Positions 1 to 12,146 are shown, numbered from the stretch's first letter. The stretch is DNA of 64,000 nucleotides from Phorcus lineatus (GCA_921293015.1 OV121083.1:30868908-30932907); one strand, 5' to 3'. Notes: generated from the letters alone by a model not told the origin. Translations and numbers: made by a program.

Positions 1-702
1 CGAACCTGTTCCGTCAGCACGATAACACACATTCACTTGCATCGACCCATATAACTACCGAGGACGAGGACGACATACTTTATTTTATGTTAATTAGTCT
101 AAAGTTAAGTACAAATTAATATTATTTCTCTAAAATCCTACTTCATTATTAGGGATTCGAACCCACATAGCTCATCTGCTTGGATTGTGAGTCTAACGCC
201 TTATGGTCACAGCCATGATAACAATCAATAATTTCACATTTTCTGAAGCATATCTTGATTATACTTATCTACTTCATCCTTTTTTGACAGTATGTGTAGA
301 CAATTAGGGGTTCCTCCCGTCACCTGACTGGCAAGCAAATCAACATCACCAGTTGCAATACTGATTTCATCATCATCTTAGTTCACCTTTGGTGTTTTCC
401 TGAGTCTGTCTAGCAAAGCTGCAAAATCTGAGTCTCTTTGCCTCATTATTTCTGTGCAGTGGCGGATCCAAGGGGGATTCAAGTCAATAAAAAATGAAAA
501 CGAAACCATTTATAACGTAACAAAATAGCCCAATGCCCCCCCCCCCCCCCCCTTGTCATTCTGAACCCCAAACATAGTAAATCATACATAATGTAACACT
601 AGCCAGCCAGATTTTGAGAGGAATCTGTGCTCTGATACAAATGTCGCTTGGCACATGTCATGAAACTCTGGAGTTTCAGGTCTGGCTCTGTATTTGTCAA
701 CA
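1..702. other. Non-coding stretch
   Basis: No gene is recognised here. The stretch holds a tRNA-like SINE head on the minus strand near 151-221 and a run of 17 C at 536-552. The rest is AT-rich sequence with stops in all frames. Confidence 0.5.
151..221 (-). repeat. tRNA-like SINE head (degenerate)
   Basis: Read on the minus strand, this has a pol III B-box-like GGTTCGAATCC and, about 45 bases upstream, an A-box-like TGGCTGTGACC. Between them lies an anticodon-loop-like CTCACAA, which would read CAC (valine). The acceptor stem is not convincing and the sequence sits in repeat-like DNA. A tRNA-derived SINE fragment is therefore more likely than a functional tRNA gene. A covariance-model search would decide. 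Confidence 0.4.
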
Positions 703-710
703 GTACTGGG

Positions 711-1107
711 TAAGGGTGCGCAGTATTATTGGTATATCGGTATATTGCAATACAGAAACACCACGAAACGTACTGGTACAGTCATCTTAAAATATCCAAT
801 ATATCGTAGGTTTTATAATGAATACTTTCCGTGTAAAATTGCAGAAAAACATAACAAAAGCACCATTTGATTTTACTGAAACTTTTAAAAAAATAATGAA
901 CTTGCAAAGTTGAAAAAGCACCGACATGTTAAAAGTACGAAACCAGTTGCTAAATTACCTCTTTACAAAACGATGTCTACTTGGCATCGATTACTGTTCT
1001 AATTGCTGTTCTTAGTCAAAAGAACATAGAAAAACTAAAACATGAAAAGTACAAATATATTGCAATATGCTTTTCTGTATCGCAATATTTTGCGATACCA
1101 ATCCTTA
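711..1107. mobile_element. hAT-like MITE with 8-bp target duplication
   Basis: A 397-bp non-coding element is flanked by identical 8-bp direct repeats GTACTGGG (703-710 and 1108-1115). Its ends are imperfect inverted repeats: the left starts TAAGGGTGCG and contains TTGGTATATCGG and CAATACAGAAA; the reverse complement of the right end starts TAAGGATTGGTATCGC and contains GCGATACAGAAA. An 8-bp duplication is the hallmark of hAT transposition (family knowledge). There is no coding capacity, so it would have been moved in trans by a full-length hAT element. Confidence 0.65.
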
Positions 1108-1138
1108 GTACTGGGTAACCATATGTCTTCTTGATCTA

Positions 1139-2641
1139 ACTCTTCCAAAAAACATGACATTCATGCGAAATTGATTTTTTCGAAACGGGTCAATTTTGTT
1201 CATGATACATACCTGTAATATAAGAAAGGCTTGCTCAAAAGTGTAAATTTACCAAAAACAATGGCCCAAAAAGTTTATGTTGTGTTCAGGGACGAAAACG
1301 AGCGATTCGTCCAAATGCATTTTCTGCCAAAGCACGTGCACGGGATCATGAAGGTTTACATGCAGACACGTCTGCTTTAAGGGTATAAAAAACTATATCA
1401 GCCGCTGTTCATTCAGACTACACAACATCGGTACAGCGACCTGAAGAATGCCAAGACTGAACAGAGCGCAACGCAACAACGCTATTGGTAGACTGCAAGA
1501 AGGAGCGACGCAGCGAGATGTTGCAACACACTTTGGCGTGTCCAGACAGACCATCTCCTCATTGTTGACCCGTTTCAACACCCGAAACAGCGTTGATGAT
1601 AGGCCAAGGTCAGGCAGACCAAGGGTGACTACTCGGGCCCAAGATCGGTACATCAGACTGCTCCACTTTCGGGAATGCACCAGGACAGCAACGTCAACAA
1701 CAACGCAGATACCAGACCTGCGTCAAATTTCCGACCAAATGGTACGCAGCAGGCTGAGAGAGGCTGGACTTTTTCCACGACGACCGGTTCGATGTCCCGT
1801 TTTAACGCAACGTCATCTGGCGGAACGTCTCCAGTGGTGTTAACAGAGGATGAGATGGGCACGTTTAAGGTGGAGAACTGTTCTCTTCACTGATGAGTCC
1901 CGTTTTCTGCTTCGACGAAGTGATGGACGAACACGTGTATACCGACGTCGTGGAGAACGTTATGCTGCCAACTGTGTTCAGGAGGTTGTCCCATTTGGAG
2001 GTGGGAGTGTCATGGTGTGGGCCGGGATTCGTCACGGTGTTAGGACACCCCATGTGCATGTTGTGGGTAACCTCACAGGAGTACGGTATAGGGACTTGAT
2101 CCTACAGCCTTACGTTATTCCTCACGTCAACGTCCATGGTGATCTCTTTCAGCAGGACAATGCTCGACCAAATTATGCACTTGTTTGTCAAGAGTTTTTA
2201 CAGCGTAACAATGTCCAGACATTGCCATGGTCAGCCAGGTTACCAGATTTGTCATCAATTGAGCATCTCTGGGACGAACTGGATCGACGCATGCGCAGTA
2301 GGAATCCACCACCCCAAACACTTCCATGACTTCTTGCAGCACTTCAACACGAATGGCAGAACATTCCACAGGCTGTGATTGACAACTTGATTGAATCCAT
2401 GGGTCGTCGGTGCCAAGCAATAATCAATGCCAATGGTGGCCATACCCGATACTGACATTTGTGCACCCCTGTGATGTTGAAACACTTGTGCACCTGTGCA
2501 TTTAAAGATCATGCTTATTCTGAATAAATTTACAGAGATCTTCAAACAGCGTTTTAGTTTTCATTTCAATGTTTAACTTGCATCTGTGGTCTTTATATTG
2601 AACTTTGAAAGTCAGTGTCAAGTTTCTTTTTTTGAAGAGTT
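1139..2641 (+). mobile_element. Tc1-like DNA transposon, degenerate
   Basis: A roughly 1.5-kb element carries the broken transposase at 1448-2453. Both ends show a short inverted repeat of the form ACTCTTC(C/A)AAAAAA, at 1139 and in reverse complement ending near 2640, followed by weaker similarity, and both are flanked by TA. Length and layout match the intact Tc1 element at 52713-54224, whose inverted repeats are different, so they are separate families. A hAT-like MITE ends 24 bp upstream of its left TA. Confidence 0.6.
1448..2453 (+). pseudogene. Tc1-like transposase, two frameshifts
   Basis: This is a DD34E-type cut-and-paste transposase relic. Reading starts at the ATG at 1448 (MPRLNRAQRNNAIGRL, the usual Tc1 N-terminal helix-turn-helix) with the GRPR-like hinge SGRPRVTT. 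The frame shifts near 1843. The second frame carries LFTDESRF with the first catalytic Asp, QQDNARP with the second, and SSIEHLWDEL with the catalytic Glu. A second shift near 2329 leads to the C-terminal GGHTRY and a TGA at 2453. The three frames together cover the whole usual length of about 335 residues. The same GGHTRY ending occurs in the two other Tc1 copies of this window. It cannot make active enzyme. Confidence 0.85.
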
Positions 2642-2754
2642 TAGCTCTCTTACTACTACTCTGTTGTGGAGATGTTCACCCCGGAGCTGTTACCGCAAAA
2701 TGGATTTAGTTTATGAATAAATACACGAACACGATGTTATATGTATATATATAT

Positions 2755-3156
2755 AGACTTGGTTTGTTAAAACTTTTGATTAACTATGGAAGGTATATCT
2801 CGCTTGAGAGAACACAAAGACTATGTCCATTATGTAATGCTGCTATAGAAGACGAAATTCAATTTACATTTGATTGTCCGTATTATACTGAACTGAGAAT
2901 AAAATATTTTACCGAAATGTTTCTTCTCAATGAGGAGTGTAACAGGATACACATCAATTTTGTAATCAAATGATGAGGATGTTATATTCAAATTATCTCT
3001 GTTCATAAAACATGGCATAGATCTTAGACAAAACATGTTAGATGGAAATTCGTGATCTATGCTCTGTCTGCAAAATCTTATACTATTCTTTGTTTAATCC
3101 TACACATCGGTAAATCCTAATTCCATTGTTATATCCACACGCATCTCTGTAAAAAC

Positions 3157-3213
<57 letters not shown>

Positions 3214-3320
3214 CATGTATGTGCGTGTGTGTGCGCGTGTGTGCGTGTGCGTGTGTGTGTGTCTCATTGTATATGGGCCAGAGGCCTCAAGTACAATAAA
3301 CTTCTTTTGACTTTTTGACT
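2755..3320 (+). mobile_element. LINE 3' end: C-terminal zinc-knuckle and 3' UTR
   Basis: An open frame from 2713 to 2973 ends with a Cys-rich motif typical of the C-terminus of a non-LTR retrotransposon ORF2: RLCPLCNAAIEDEIQFTF followed by DCPYY. A related RLCR...IEDEVHL motif occurs in the minus-strand LINE at 12985-13815. The 3' flank contains an AT/GT microsatellite, then GGGCCAGAGGCCTC, an AATAAA-like signal (3296) and a short repeated TTTGACTTT tail, which looks like a LINE 3' UTR. Nothing upstream of residue ~10 is recognisable. Confidence 0.55.
3161..3262. repeat. (AT)n followed by (GT)n microsatellite
   Basis: About 24 AT units run from 3161 to 3208. A GT-rich run with GC interruptions (GTGCGTGTGTGTGCGCGTG) follows from about 3217 to 3262. 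It lies inside the presumed LINE 3' UTR. Confidence 0.95.
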
Positions 3321-5940
3321 TTGATAGACAAGCTAGGGGAGGAGGGGTTGAAATATATGTGAATGAATCTTGTAAGCATAGGCTTGACTTACAACTACCA
3401 GGACTAGAGGCAGTGTGGGCACAGGTTACATGTAAAAACAAAAGTTATTTGATAGTGAGTTTTTATCGTGTAAATACAAGTTCTTACTAATGGAATCTGA
3501 TCGAAGAGTCTATTGGCTTAGCTATTGATAGTAATATCAAAACTATAGTACTTGGTGATATATGCCAATTTGTTGAATAGAATTGATCCAAATATTTAAC
3601 ATATTAAGTCTGTTTATGCTATGACACAATTGATACATGAAGCGACAGGTATTACTCAACAATCGAAGACACTTATTGACTTAATATTTGTGTCTTGTCC
3701 TGATATTGCAAAATCCTCAGGTAATGCTCCCCCATTCTGTAGTGACCATTGTTCAGTGTTCGTCTCTCTTAAAAATACCAAAGATCCTAAGAAATCCTAT
3801 TCAAGACTGATATATAATTATGAAAATATAAATGTTGATACTTTTCGGCAGAATGCGGCTGTTGTGGACTGGGATTTCATAACACAAGACGATGATGCTA
3901 ATACTACTGCGCATTGGTGAATGACCTTTGTTTTTCTAATATCCCAAACAAAACCGTTATCATTCGTCCTCATGATGCTCCATTGAACATGATGATGTTG
4001 TATATGAAGATGACACGGACAAAGCTAATATATTCAATGATTATTTCATGAATACAGCGAGGGTTAATAATGATTCTGATGATATTGTTTATATAAGTCC
4101 AAATGATGATGACAATCACTGTCTGTATGATTTAAGATAACAAAGTGCTGAAGTCAGGGATATCTTATTCTCGCTTGATGTTACAAAAGCATGGTCCAGA
4201 TCACCTGTGTAATCGGGTCTTAAAATGAAGAGTTTTCCACTCCTTTTAGCAATATATTCAATGTTTCCTTAACAACGTCTCAATTTCCAGATGTATGGAA
4301 ATGTTCATCTGTAGTCCCTATATATAAGAAAAACAATGTCCATAATTGTACCAATTACCGACCTGTGTCACTTAATAGTTGTTTCTCAAAAGTATTAGAA
4401 AAATGTGTCTTTAAACACGTGTCTAATTACTTTTTATATAATAAAACTGTAAGTTCATTACATTCCGGATTTACCACTGGCGGTTCTATATCTTACCAAC
4501 TCACCCATTTGTATGATTATATAGCGAGGGCGATGGATAGTGGCAAGGAGGTACGCGCACAGGCCCTCGGATCATTAAAAAAAAATTTTAAAAATTCATA
4601 AAATATTTTTTGAGAACACCCCCTGAATAAAATTGTTCCTCTGTTAATAGTATATAGAAAGGCCAGACACTCCGTTCGACCCCATCCGCTTTCTTGACCG
4701 AATGCTACAATAAACACACACGCAATCAATATAAAAACTATGCAGACATGTTCTCAAATGATTTGCCTTTCTAATCCAACTCACTTAAACAAATATATCT
4801 TTGGGGTTATTTAATGAGGACGGCCGAAAGACGATTTCCACGCCCAACTTAATGCTGATGGGACAAATGGCGCCCGTCACCTTGACCTTACGGGGTGTGT
4901 GGCCGCAGCGACAGATCTCATTGGTTTGATGCAAAGTTAGGAACAGATAACTCTAATTCTCCGTTCTTGCAACCAATGAGGTCTGTCGCTGCGGCCACAC
5001 ACCCCGTAAGGTCAAGGTGACGGGCGCCATTTGTCCCATCAGCATTAAGTTGGGCGTGGAAATCGTCTTTCGGCCGTCCTCATTAAATAACCCCAAAGAT
5101 ATATTTGTTTAAGTGAGTTGGATTAGAAAGGCAAATCATTTGAGAACATGTCTGCATAGTTTTTATATTGATTGCGTGCGTATTTATTGTAGCATTCGGT
5201 CAAGAAAGCGGATGGGGTCGAACGGAGTGTCTGGCCTTTCTATATACTATTAACAGAGGAACAATTTTATTCAGGGGGTGTTCTCAAAAAAAATTTTATG
5301 AATTTTTTAAAATTCTTTTTTAATGATCCGAGGGCCTGTGGGTACGCGCTGTATTTTGTGATATTAGTAAAGCGTTTGACAGGGTTTGGCATAAGGGACT
5401 CTTGCACAAGTTATGGGCAAATGGAATACGTGGTTCTCTGTTATCATGGTTTGAAAGTTCTCTTCTTAATAGAACACAATTAACAGTAATTAATGGGTAT
5501 TATTATATATTATCCTCTTTTATCCTCATATATGATAAAAGATGATTTAGAATTAATTAAGTAAATGAGCCCACAAATGGAAGGTAGATTTTAATCCTCA
5601 AAAAACAATCTATATTTTTTTCAAGAAAGAAATTAGTTACAGTAATGCCCAACCTTTTAATGAATGGGGTACCAATTGAATTAGTTGAATCACATAAACA
5701 TCTGGGACTTACTTTACAAAGCGATGGTAACTGGAAAATTCATATAGATGATATTATTTCTAAGGTTAGTTCTATGATCAACTTCCGAGAAAAACACTAC
5801 ATACTCTATATGGTTCATTTATTTTACCGATAATTGATTATTGTGATTATATGGAACAATTGTATGCAAACTCAAGAGTCACTACTAGAAAAACTTCATT
5901 CAGATGCCCTCAGAACCCTTTGCGATCCGATAGAGGAGTA
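3321..5940 (+). pseudogene. Non-LTR retrotransposon (EN + RT), split by a foldback element
   Basis: Decayed ORF2 of a LINE of the CR1/Jockey type. The endonuclease half is visible in pieces: GGGVEIYVN and AVWAQVTC near 3337-3430, and LIDLIFVSCPD plus the SDH box (CSDHCSVF) at 3621-3790. The reverse transcriptase follows: SSVVPIYKKNN, NYRPVSLNSCFSKVLEKCV and LHSGF in the fingers/palm up to 4557. After the inserted element (4558-5340) the frame resumes from the duplicated bases as VRAVFCDISKAFDRVWHKG. Downstream there is a gap where the YADD box should be, then HKHLGLTLQSDGNWKIHID near 5690. Several in-frame stops and frameshifts mean it is dead. The exact LINE clade is not resolved. Confidence 0.7.
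4558..5340. mobile_element. Foldback DNA element with 8-bp TSD
   Basis: A 783-bp near-perfect palindrome. The left arm (4558 to about 4926) begins CACAGGCCCTCGGATCATTA, and the right arm (about 4971-5340) is its reverse complement, leaving a spacer of about 44 bp. It is flanked by identical 8-bp direct repeats GGTACGCG (4550-4557 and 5341-5348). The 8-bp duplication suggests mobilisation by a hAT-type transposase. There is no coding capacity. It interrupts a LINE reverse transcriptase at a position that can be rejoined exactly. A second, truncated copy lies at 27046-27469. Confidence 0.85.
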
Positions 5941-6975
5941 AGTCATTCGAAAATTTACCATTTATAAGTCCTTTATCATTCCACGGTTGATTTAGCCAGT
6001 CATGCCGATCTAATAAAAACAACCAATTTTTAACACATTCCATTTCCGAAAATGTAATGTTCATTATATCAGAGACAGGTAGTTGTCAGGATGAAATAGT
6101 AGAATTGACTCTGTTAGTCCATGATTTTCTATACATTTTAGACCATGTTTTGATTTTATAGGTGATTCTATCATTATCACATATACTTATGGCACGACAC
6201 AAACGTAAAATTTCTAATTTTTGTTTAGTGAAGGTGGAAGTCCAACCCATATCCCCGCGCACAGCTAGATTAGGAGACTTTCTTCCTACTCCGAGAAAGA
6301 AACGACATGCTTTGTTCTGTTACATCTGTACCACATTGATGCAATTAAATTGTCTTGTTCCCCATATGCCAGCACCATAAGATAAGATTGGTTGGACAAG
6401 ATTCTCGTAGAGAGTCTTAAACACTTCGTATTTCATTCCACCAGTAGTTTATATTTACATATAATAACTCCAAGGGCACGATTAGCTGATTTGGCTATTT
6501 CGGCCGCTGTAAAATTTAAATCAAGGTGTTCCTGAAACCATATTCCGAGATACTTGTAGGCGTTGGTATAACTCACATTATCTTCTCCAATAGTGAAATC
6601 AAACTTTGACCTGCCATGTCCAGTTGGCCGGAAGTGCACTACTTTGGTTTTCTTGAGGCTAACCGAGAGTCGCCATCTTGAATACCAGTCATTTACACAG
6701 TCTAACATTTTTTGTAAACAAGGTTCGTTTGGAGCAATCAATGCAATGTCATCTGCGTATAGTAAAGCACTAAGTTGAGAGTTATCAATTTCTACGCCGC
6801 AATTTAGACTGTTAACTTCTGCTACTAGATCATTGATGTAAAAAGAGAAGAGAGTCGGTGATAATACACAACCTTGCCGTACACCCGAATAAACAGGAAA
6901 CAAGTCTGTGTGACTGTTGTTTAGTTTTACACGAGACCAAGTTGGTATCGTCATTTGCATTTTCTAAGCATCTTA
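5941..6975 (-). pseudogene. LINE reverse transcriptase and C-terminal region
   Basis: Minus-strand ORF2 fragment of a second LINE family. The open frame from 6960 to 6433 contains the RT palm: GVRQGCVLSPTLFSFYINDL followed by LLYADDIALIAP with the catalytic YADD, then KKTKVVHF and NAYKYLGIWF. Past 6433 the frame continues, with one stop, into the thumb/connection: LVQPILSYGAGIWG, FFLGVG and NLAVRGDMGWT. The same C-terminal block occurs at 12985-13815. The 5' part (endonuclease, fingers) is missing here. It abuts head-on the plus-strand LINE that ends near 5940. Confidence 0.75.
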
Positions 6976-8898
6976 TCAAACGCCTTCCTTTCTTAACCTC
7001 CTCCCTGCTGGATTGTTTGGAGTTTTTTTCAGACAGGACCAAAACTATAAAATTCTAACAATTACGTCACATGGGCATACCTCATGTAAAGTTGTTCTCT
7101 ACTTTATTATAATATTTTTTCATCAAAAATCAAAATATTTCTATGAATGATATATTTTTCTTACTAAATATTGTCATAATCTCTTTTTAATTATTCTAAT
7201 AGTTTTCTCAAGTAGCTTTTATATCCACTTGTCGATGAATGAAATGAAAAAATTCAAAGGTCAAGACTTTGTACTACATTTTCTAAGTCACATTTATTCG
7301 TCAATAACAATTTTAAAAGAAATTTGTTTACACCATTTTGTTCAGAATTAAATTTTGCACCAGAAAAAAATTAAGGTGTATGACTGGGATTTCGTTCCAA
7401 GCGGCAAGCACTTGTTATAAGCGATGTTCATTGAAATTATAAAAAATCTACGTAATTCGCAGCAATGAACATTTCTCACTGAACGATGCAATTTAATTTC
7501 GTTTTGATAATTTACCAAATAACGTATCAATCGTTAAGAAATTTACACCCAATTTTAGGAAATCTATTCACCTTTTCATGTTCCAAACATGAGTATTTAG
7601 CATTACTTATTTCTTATTTTTTAACGTCCTTATTTTTTAACGTCGGATCAAAAAGACTTGATAACGCGCAAGTAGGCACGCCGATCACGGAGTTTATCAA
7701 TTCAAGATATCTAGAAATCACTTTCACCTTGTAAAAAATCCATTTAAAACTATAGTAAGCATACATTTTTGCAACTGAGCGTGGTAGGATTTTCGTTAAT
7801 TCGGTCTGAAATAGCCGTAAAATACAATCTAACATGAGCTTACACCGCATCGGGGAAACTGTCAAATTCATTTGATACAAACAATTTGTTTTAGATGGTC
7901 CCCTTTTTAAAGTGTGTCACTGCTAGCCCTCCATTTGCAATCTCCATTGAAAATGACACCCGCTATTTTGTTTGAAAACGAATAATTTTCAGTGAAAAAC
8001 AAAATTTGAAACTTAAAATCGTGGACATTAAGATCTTTACAGGTGTATTCATACAAGTATTTATTGTTTACGCGATTAATTAATTTGTAATTCACGATTT
8101 TAGTGAGAGAGGCAAGAGTCAAATTCGCCGCAATGCAAAACTCGCCTAAAAATATCGATCGATAGGAGTGTCACGTCATGTCCAACACGGTTCATACATG
8201 AAATCTGAACACAGATATTATTTAATTTCTAGATCATCTGTTAAAAAATGTCTTCTAGTTTCATTGTGTATAAAAATTAAATCAATTTGATTGTATTCAT
8301 GACTGAATCCTGTTACGCGATTGCTTGTTTACATTATGCAAATTAATCGGGTCAAGGGCAATGAATGAAACACTGCTGTAAAGGTAATATTACGACATAA
8401 TAATTTGTTTTTGATTTATTGAGGGAAACTTCACTGTTTTTCGTTTCAGTTTATGAAATTGTATTAATTTATAAGACCCGTTATTTTCCTCAACGAACTG
8501 TTCAAAATACTGAAAGTTATTTACGACACTGCCGTCACGGAAATAACGTGTTGACAGCATTTGGCGGGAACCGTTCAATGTATTTTTTATAAACAATTGC
8601 TTATTGTTGCAGTAATTTTTATGACATTTTGGAATAATTGTGATTTCTCGGAAGAAAAATCGATAAAGAATTCATTCATATGAGTTTTTTTTATATTGGA
8701 AGAATGTGAGATCCTTAAAATCGTAAGTGAAATATGGTGATTATTTTATGTATGTTTATCAAAAAGCAATCTTTTGATCCTTTGATTTACCGACAAAGTC
8801 ATATTATCTCCACAACTTTTTAACGAAGAAATATTTGTTCTAATAACGTGACAGAAAGCTAAAATAGAATATTCTGAACAAAATGATACAACAACTAT
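6976..8898. other. AT-rich stretch without recognised genes
   Basis: Only short frames without recognisable protein features. A 16-bp direct duplication (CTTATTTTTTAACGTC, about 7616-7646) is the only structure noted. Confidence 0.4.
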
Positions 8899-9064
8899 GT
8901 ACATTTCACGCACTTGAAAAAGCATCTGATCACTATGAACTTGATTGGTAAAATCACTGTTGGGATAAAAAACGAGCACCTGCTCGTTGATTTGTGATTA
9001 CAAACACGTTGAAGATTTTTTATTCATCACTTCTTTATAAAATAAATTTTGAGGGTAATAATAA
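8899..9064. repeat. 166-bp dispersed repeat, copy 1
   Basis: This segment is repeated in the same orientation at 28377-28542, with equal length and a few dozen substitutions by eye. Both copies keep the hairpin-forming palindrome AACGAGCAYCTGCTCGTT and a downstream TTCTTTATAAAATAA block. No coding content. The family is not identified. Confidence 0.7.
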
Positions 9065-9459
9065 TTTCATCATATGAAAGCCCATTGAATAGTGATTCAG
9101 AAAATGTTTACTTTTTTAGGATTAAAGAGACTTTGTCACTCACTTTTGTCAAATGTATTTGGAAGGGACAAATAACATTGACATGGCAATGTGTCAAAGT
9201 CTGCTCGGCTCCATATGGAGCCCGTAGCAGGGACAAGTTTAAGTATAATGACACCTCAATGATAATAAGCTGCATTGACATCTTTATTCACAACCAGTTC
9301 AATGCGTTGTATTGTTGCTTCTGTTATTGGGACAAGATTGTCACTCTGCAGAAATGTAGAGTTGAGCTTTTCACGACAGTACGTTTTGACAGGAATTGGC
9401 CTCGATATTGGAAGTGTACATTCAGGGATTATGACGTAACCATTAGTTCCATCATGTTT
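9065..9459. other. Stretch without recognised gene
   Basis: An open plus-strand frame runs through here but shows no known domain. Its distal half is antisense to the LINE endonuclease that follows, so I do not treat it as a gene. Confidence 0.3.
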
Positions 9460-11020
9460 CACAGGAGTCTGGAGGTTAGTATAGAGTGGTCTGGTATAGA
9501 ATCTGGTACGTTATGTCCATCGATTAGGCTAGATATTCTTGTGACATTGAAATTACTAAAAGCATTTGAGTTCTCATTGGAGTTACAACATAGTCTACAA
9601 CAGAAGAGCCATTTCTGAAATAGGTAAAGTCTTGTTTCCCCAAATGTCCATTGATCATACACATATTACTTGTGATAAGAAAATCTGTGAAGAGATTTCC
9701 ATATGTATTTTCTTTATCGTCAATAATTTCTCTTTCAGGAATTTGGTCTACTCCTTGAATAAAATCATTACACATTCCAACTCTTGAATTAAAATCTCCA
9801 CATACACATACCAGCCCCTCGTTCTGATAGTAATACAACTTTTCTAGCAAATTTTCAAAAAATAGTTCAGCATCATTGGGTCTAGAGGAACAAGATGGAG
9901 GTAAGTAGCATACACATATTACTGTATTACAGTTAATGTCTTTAATTGATGATAATTTAATCCAGATTATGTCCTCATCATCACTATCTAAAATGTCAAC
10001 AGAAAACTTACTGTACAGTGTATTTTTGACAAATACACCGACTCCTCCTGATCCTCGTTTAGCTCGTTTATGCTTCATTTTCCTGTTATTCCCATACCAA
10101 CTTACCAAGTGTATCCATCCAGTCGCAAGGTAGAATCCTTGGACAGAAAGGTTTCACATACACCGAACACATCACTATCGATATCACACACAATATTTTC
10201 CCTAAATTGCCTATTCACTGTATCCTTCTGCGCCCATCCTCCCACACTCCAAAATCCTAACCGCAGTGACTCCTAATCCTTATTTTTAGGTACAACCAAA
10301 CGCTCTCCATGAAATCTGAATACATTATTTTCCCAACTTCCTTTATTAGTGTCTGTAGGTTCGATCTTGCGATGAGTTCGTCCTTTGTCAGAGCATTGTC
10401 AATGTAGATCCTATTTTAGTTTTTGCTGTTTTTCAGGTGTTTCTTATTCTGAAGGAGCTTCGGCTTCTGCTGCTGGTTCTCTAGGGTAACCATGACGATT
10501 CCTGGCTTGTTGTCGCTCCTCTGTTTTCGGTCAGCTTTCACTGCCCGGACATCGGAAAGTTTGAGCCCATCACAGATCATCTGATTGACACTGTTACAAA
10601 GCACACCGTTATCTTCATTCTCTCTCCTAGTAATGGGGAGGTGTTTTAACTACCGCTTGACACTTGGATTGATCATTGACGCTGCTTTCAGATTCCGCTG
10701 AAACCAAACGTTCTTCTACAATCATTTGCATATTTTCACATTTATTCAGATTTCCACTTCATTTTTCTTCTATAGTCTTTATCTTGTTTGTCATGATTTC
10801 AACTTGGGAATTGAATTCTTTTCTTATTTGATCAGTTTCAGCCTTTAAAGTTTCCGATAATTTCTGCGTGACTCTTGATTCCATATCAACAAGCTGTTGT
10901 GAAAAAGTTAAATGCATGTAGTAACTGGTCATTCATAGCCGAAACGTATTCGCGTGTCACAATGTCATCTTCACTTTTTCTTGCTTTTAACGTCGACCGT
11001 TATCGGGCCCTGTTAAGTGA
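9460..11020 (-). pseudogene. LINE 5' half: ORF1 plus AP-endonuclease
   Basis: Read from 11020 downwards. ORF1 remnants come first: DDIVTREYVSAMNDQLL, then after a frameshift a Lys/Glu-rich coiled-coil stretch (LKAETDQIRKEFNSQV). An RRM-like end follows (LSDVRAVKAD, KPGIVMVTLEN, LLQNKKHLK, near 10416-10604). The endonuclease begins near 10260 with VGGWAQKDTVNRQF and VCETFLSKDS (the catalytic Glu region). It continues at 10108-9524 with KRGSGGVGVFVKN, VICVCYLPP, LVCVCGDFNSRVG and DFTYFRNGSSVVDYVVTP. The SDH box and all of RT are absent; it stops near 9500. Frameshifts and stops are present. It could be the 5' part of the same LINE family as 5941-6975, displaced by later insertions. Confidence 0.65.
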
Positions 11021-11051
11021 TTCCGGGGTCAGATGACACGGGTGATAAGTC

Positions 11052-11087
11052 AAGAACACCAACAGCTTGACATCAACTTGGACTGCT
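11052..11087. repeat. 36-bp direct repeat, left copy
   Basis: Identical to 12111-12146. The shared block runs from AAGAACACC to TTGGACTGCT, and the flanks differ on both sides. Confidence 0.85.
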
Positions 11088-12110
11088 ATTTATTCATAAA
11101 ACAATTCATCAACATAGTTACTTCAATTAGAAATTTATCATAATCAGGATTACATGAAAGTACATTAATAATCCAATTAATATAAAAGCAATCACATATA
11201 AGACATATAATTTACATAGTATTTAAATTTATTTTTCACTAGTAAGTATAGTGATGTGCCTTGTGCTCGGCTGCTAGCTTGCCTCACACAAGGGTCATCA
11301 TACAATACTTCAATTAACCTTACTTCAATAACAAAATATTTACGATAATTTGTGAAACATTATGATAACGAATATATGAATGATGAGTGACAGAGCCTTG
11401 TTATTAATCTATCCTACTGAACCGTAACTAATCCGAATCGCTAATCGAATCAGAGGATTTTAGTTCACTCTAATTGGCGCATGCTGCGGCACCCAAACTT
11501 AGAAGCTACTTTTATGGTCTGTGCATGCGCGACAACGTAATACCTGGAGCTTGGAGTCAAGAGTTTAGTTTACAGACTGAGTGTATAACTTTCAACTGAT
11601 AAACTCCAATACAGCTCTGTTGTCTTAGAGGAATACCCCTATATACATATAAATTAAGGGCATATATAACACTAGATATACAAACACTGGATTACGTGAT
11701 ATTTGCAATATATTTCAATAGTAATTTATATTACGAATCGTTGTAATCAATGTTTATGACGTATATCAAAGATGTCCCGAAATACACATACAATATAACA
11801 ACATAACGTCGATACAATAAAACATTTTGTCCGATATAGAGTAGCTAGCCATGTCGCCCTTTTCACGAATAGAAAATATCATTCAGATGTTAGTCTGTTG
11901 TACTAACTGGATCTTAGTAATGTCTGATCTTTAAATCCTACATTCACAATACACCTAACCTAACCATCGAACTTTAACATAACAATTTGCTAAAACATGA
12001 ATAACAAGACTTTATGTTCAATAAAAGGAGTGACCAGTTAACATACATGTAGAATAATAACCACAGTTAACCTAACAAATGTAGCAGTACCAAATTCAAC
12101 TCACCTAGAA

Positions 12111-12146
12111 AAGAACACCAACAGCTTGACATCAACTTGGACTGCT
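12111..12146. repeat. 36-bp direct repeat, right copy
   Basis: Identical partner of 11052-11087. Confidence 0.85.

Noticed and set aside
151..221. Functional tRNA-Val gene
   Set aside because: A- and B-boxes are visible but the acceptor stem does not pair; more likely a SINE head.
3100..3441. 113-codon frame with Tyr-Ile and Thr-His runs
   Set aside because: Produced by the (AT)n and (GT)n microsatellite.
9049..9618. 189-codon plus-strand frame
   Set aside because: Its end is antisense to the LINE endonuclease and it shows no known domain.
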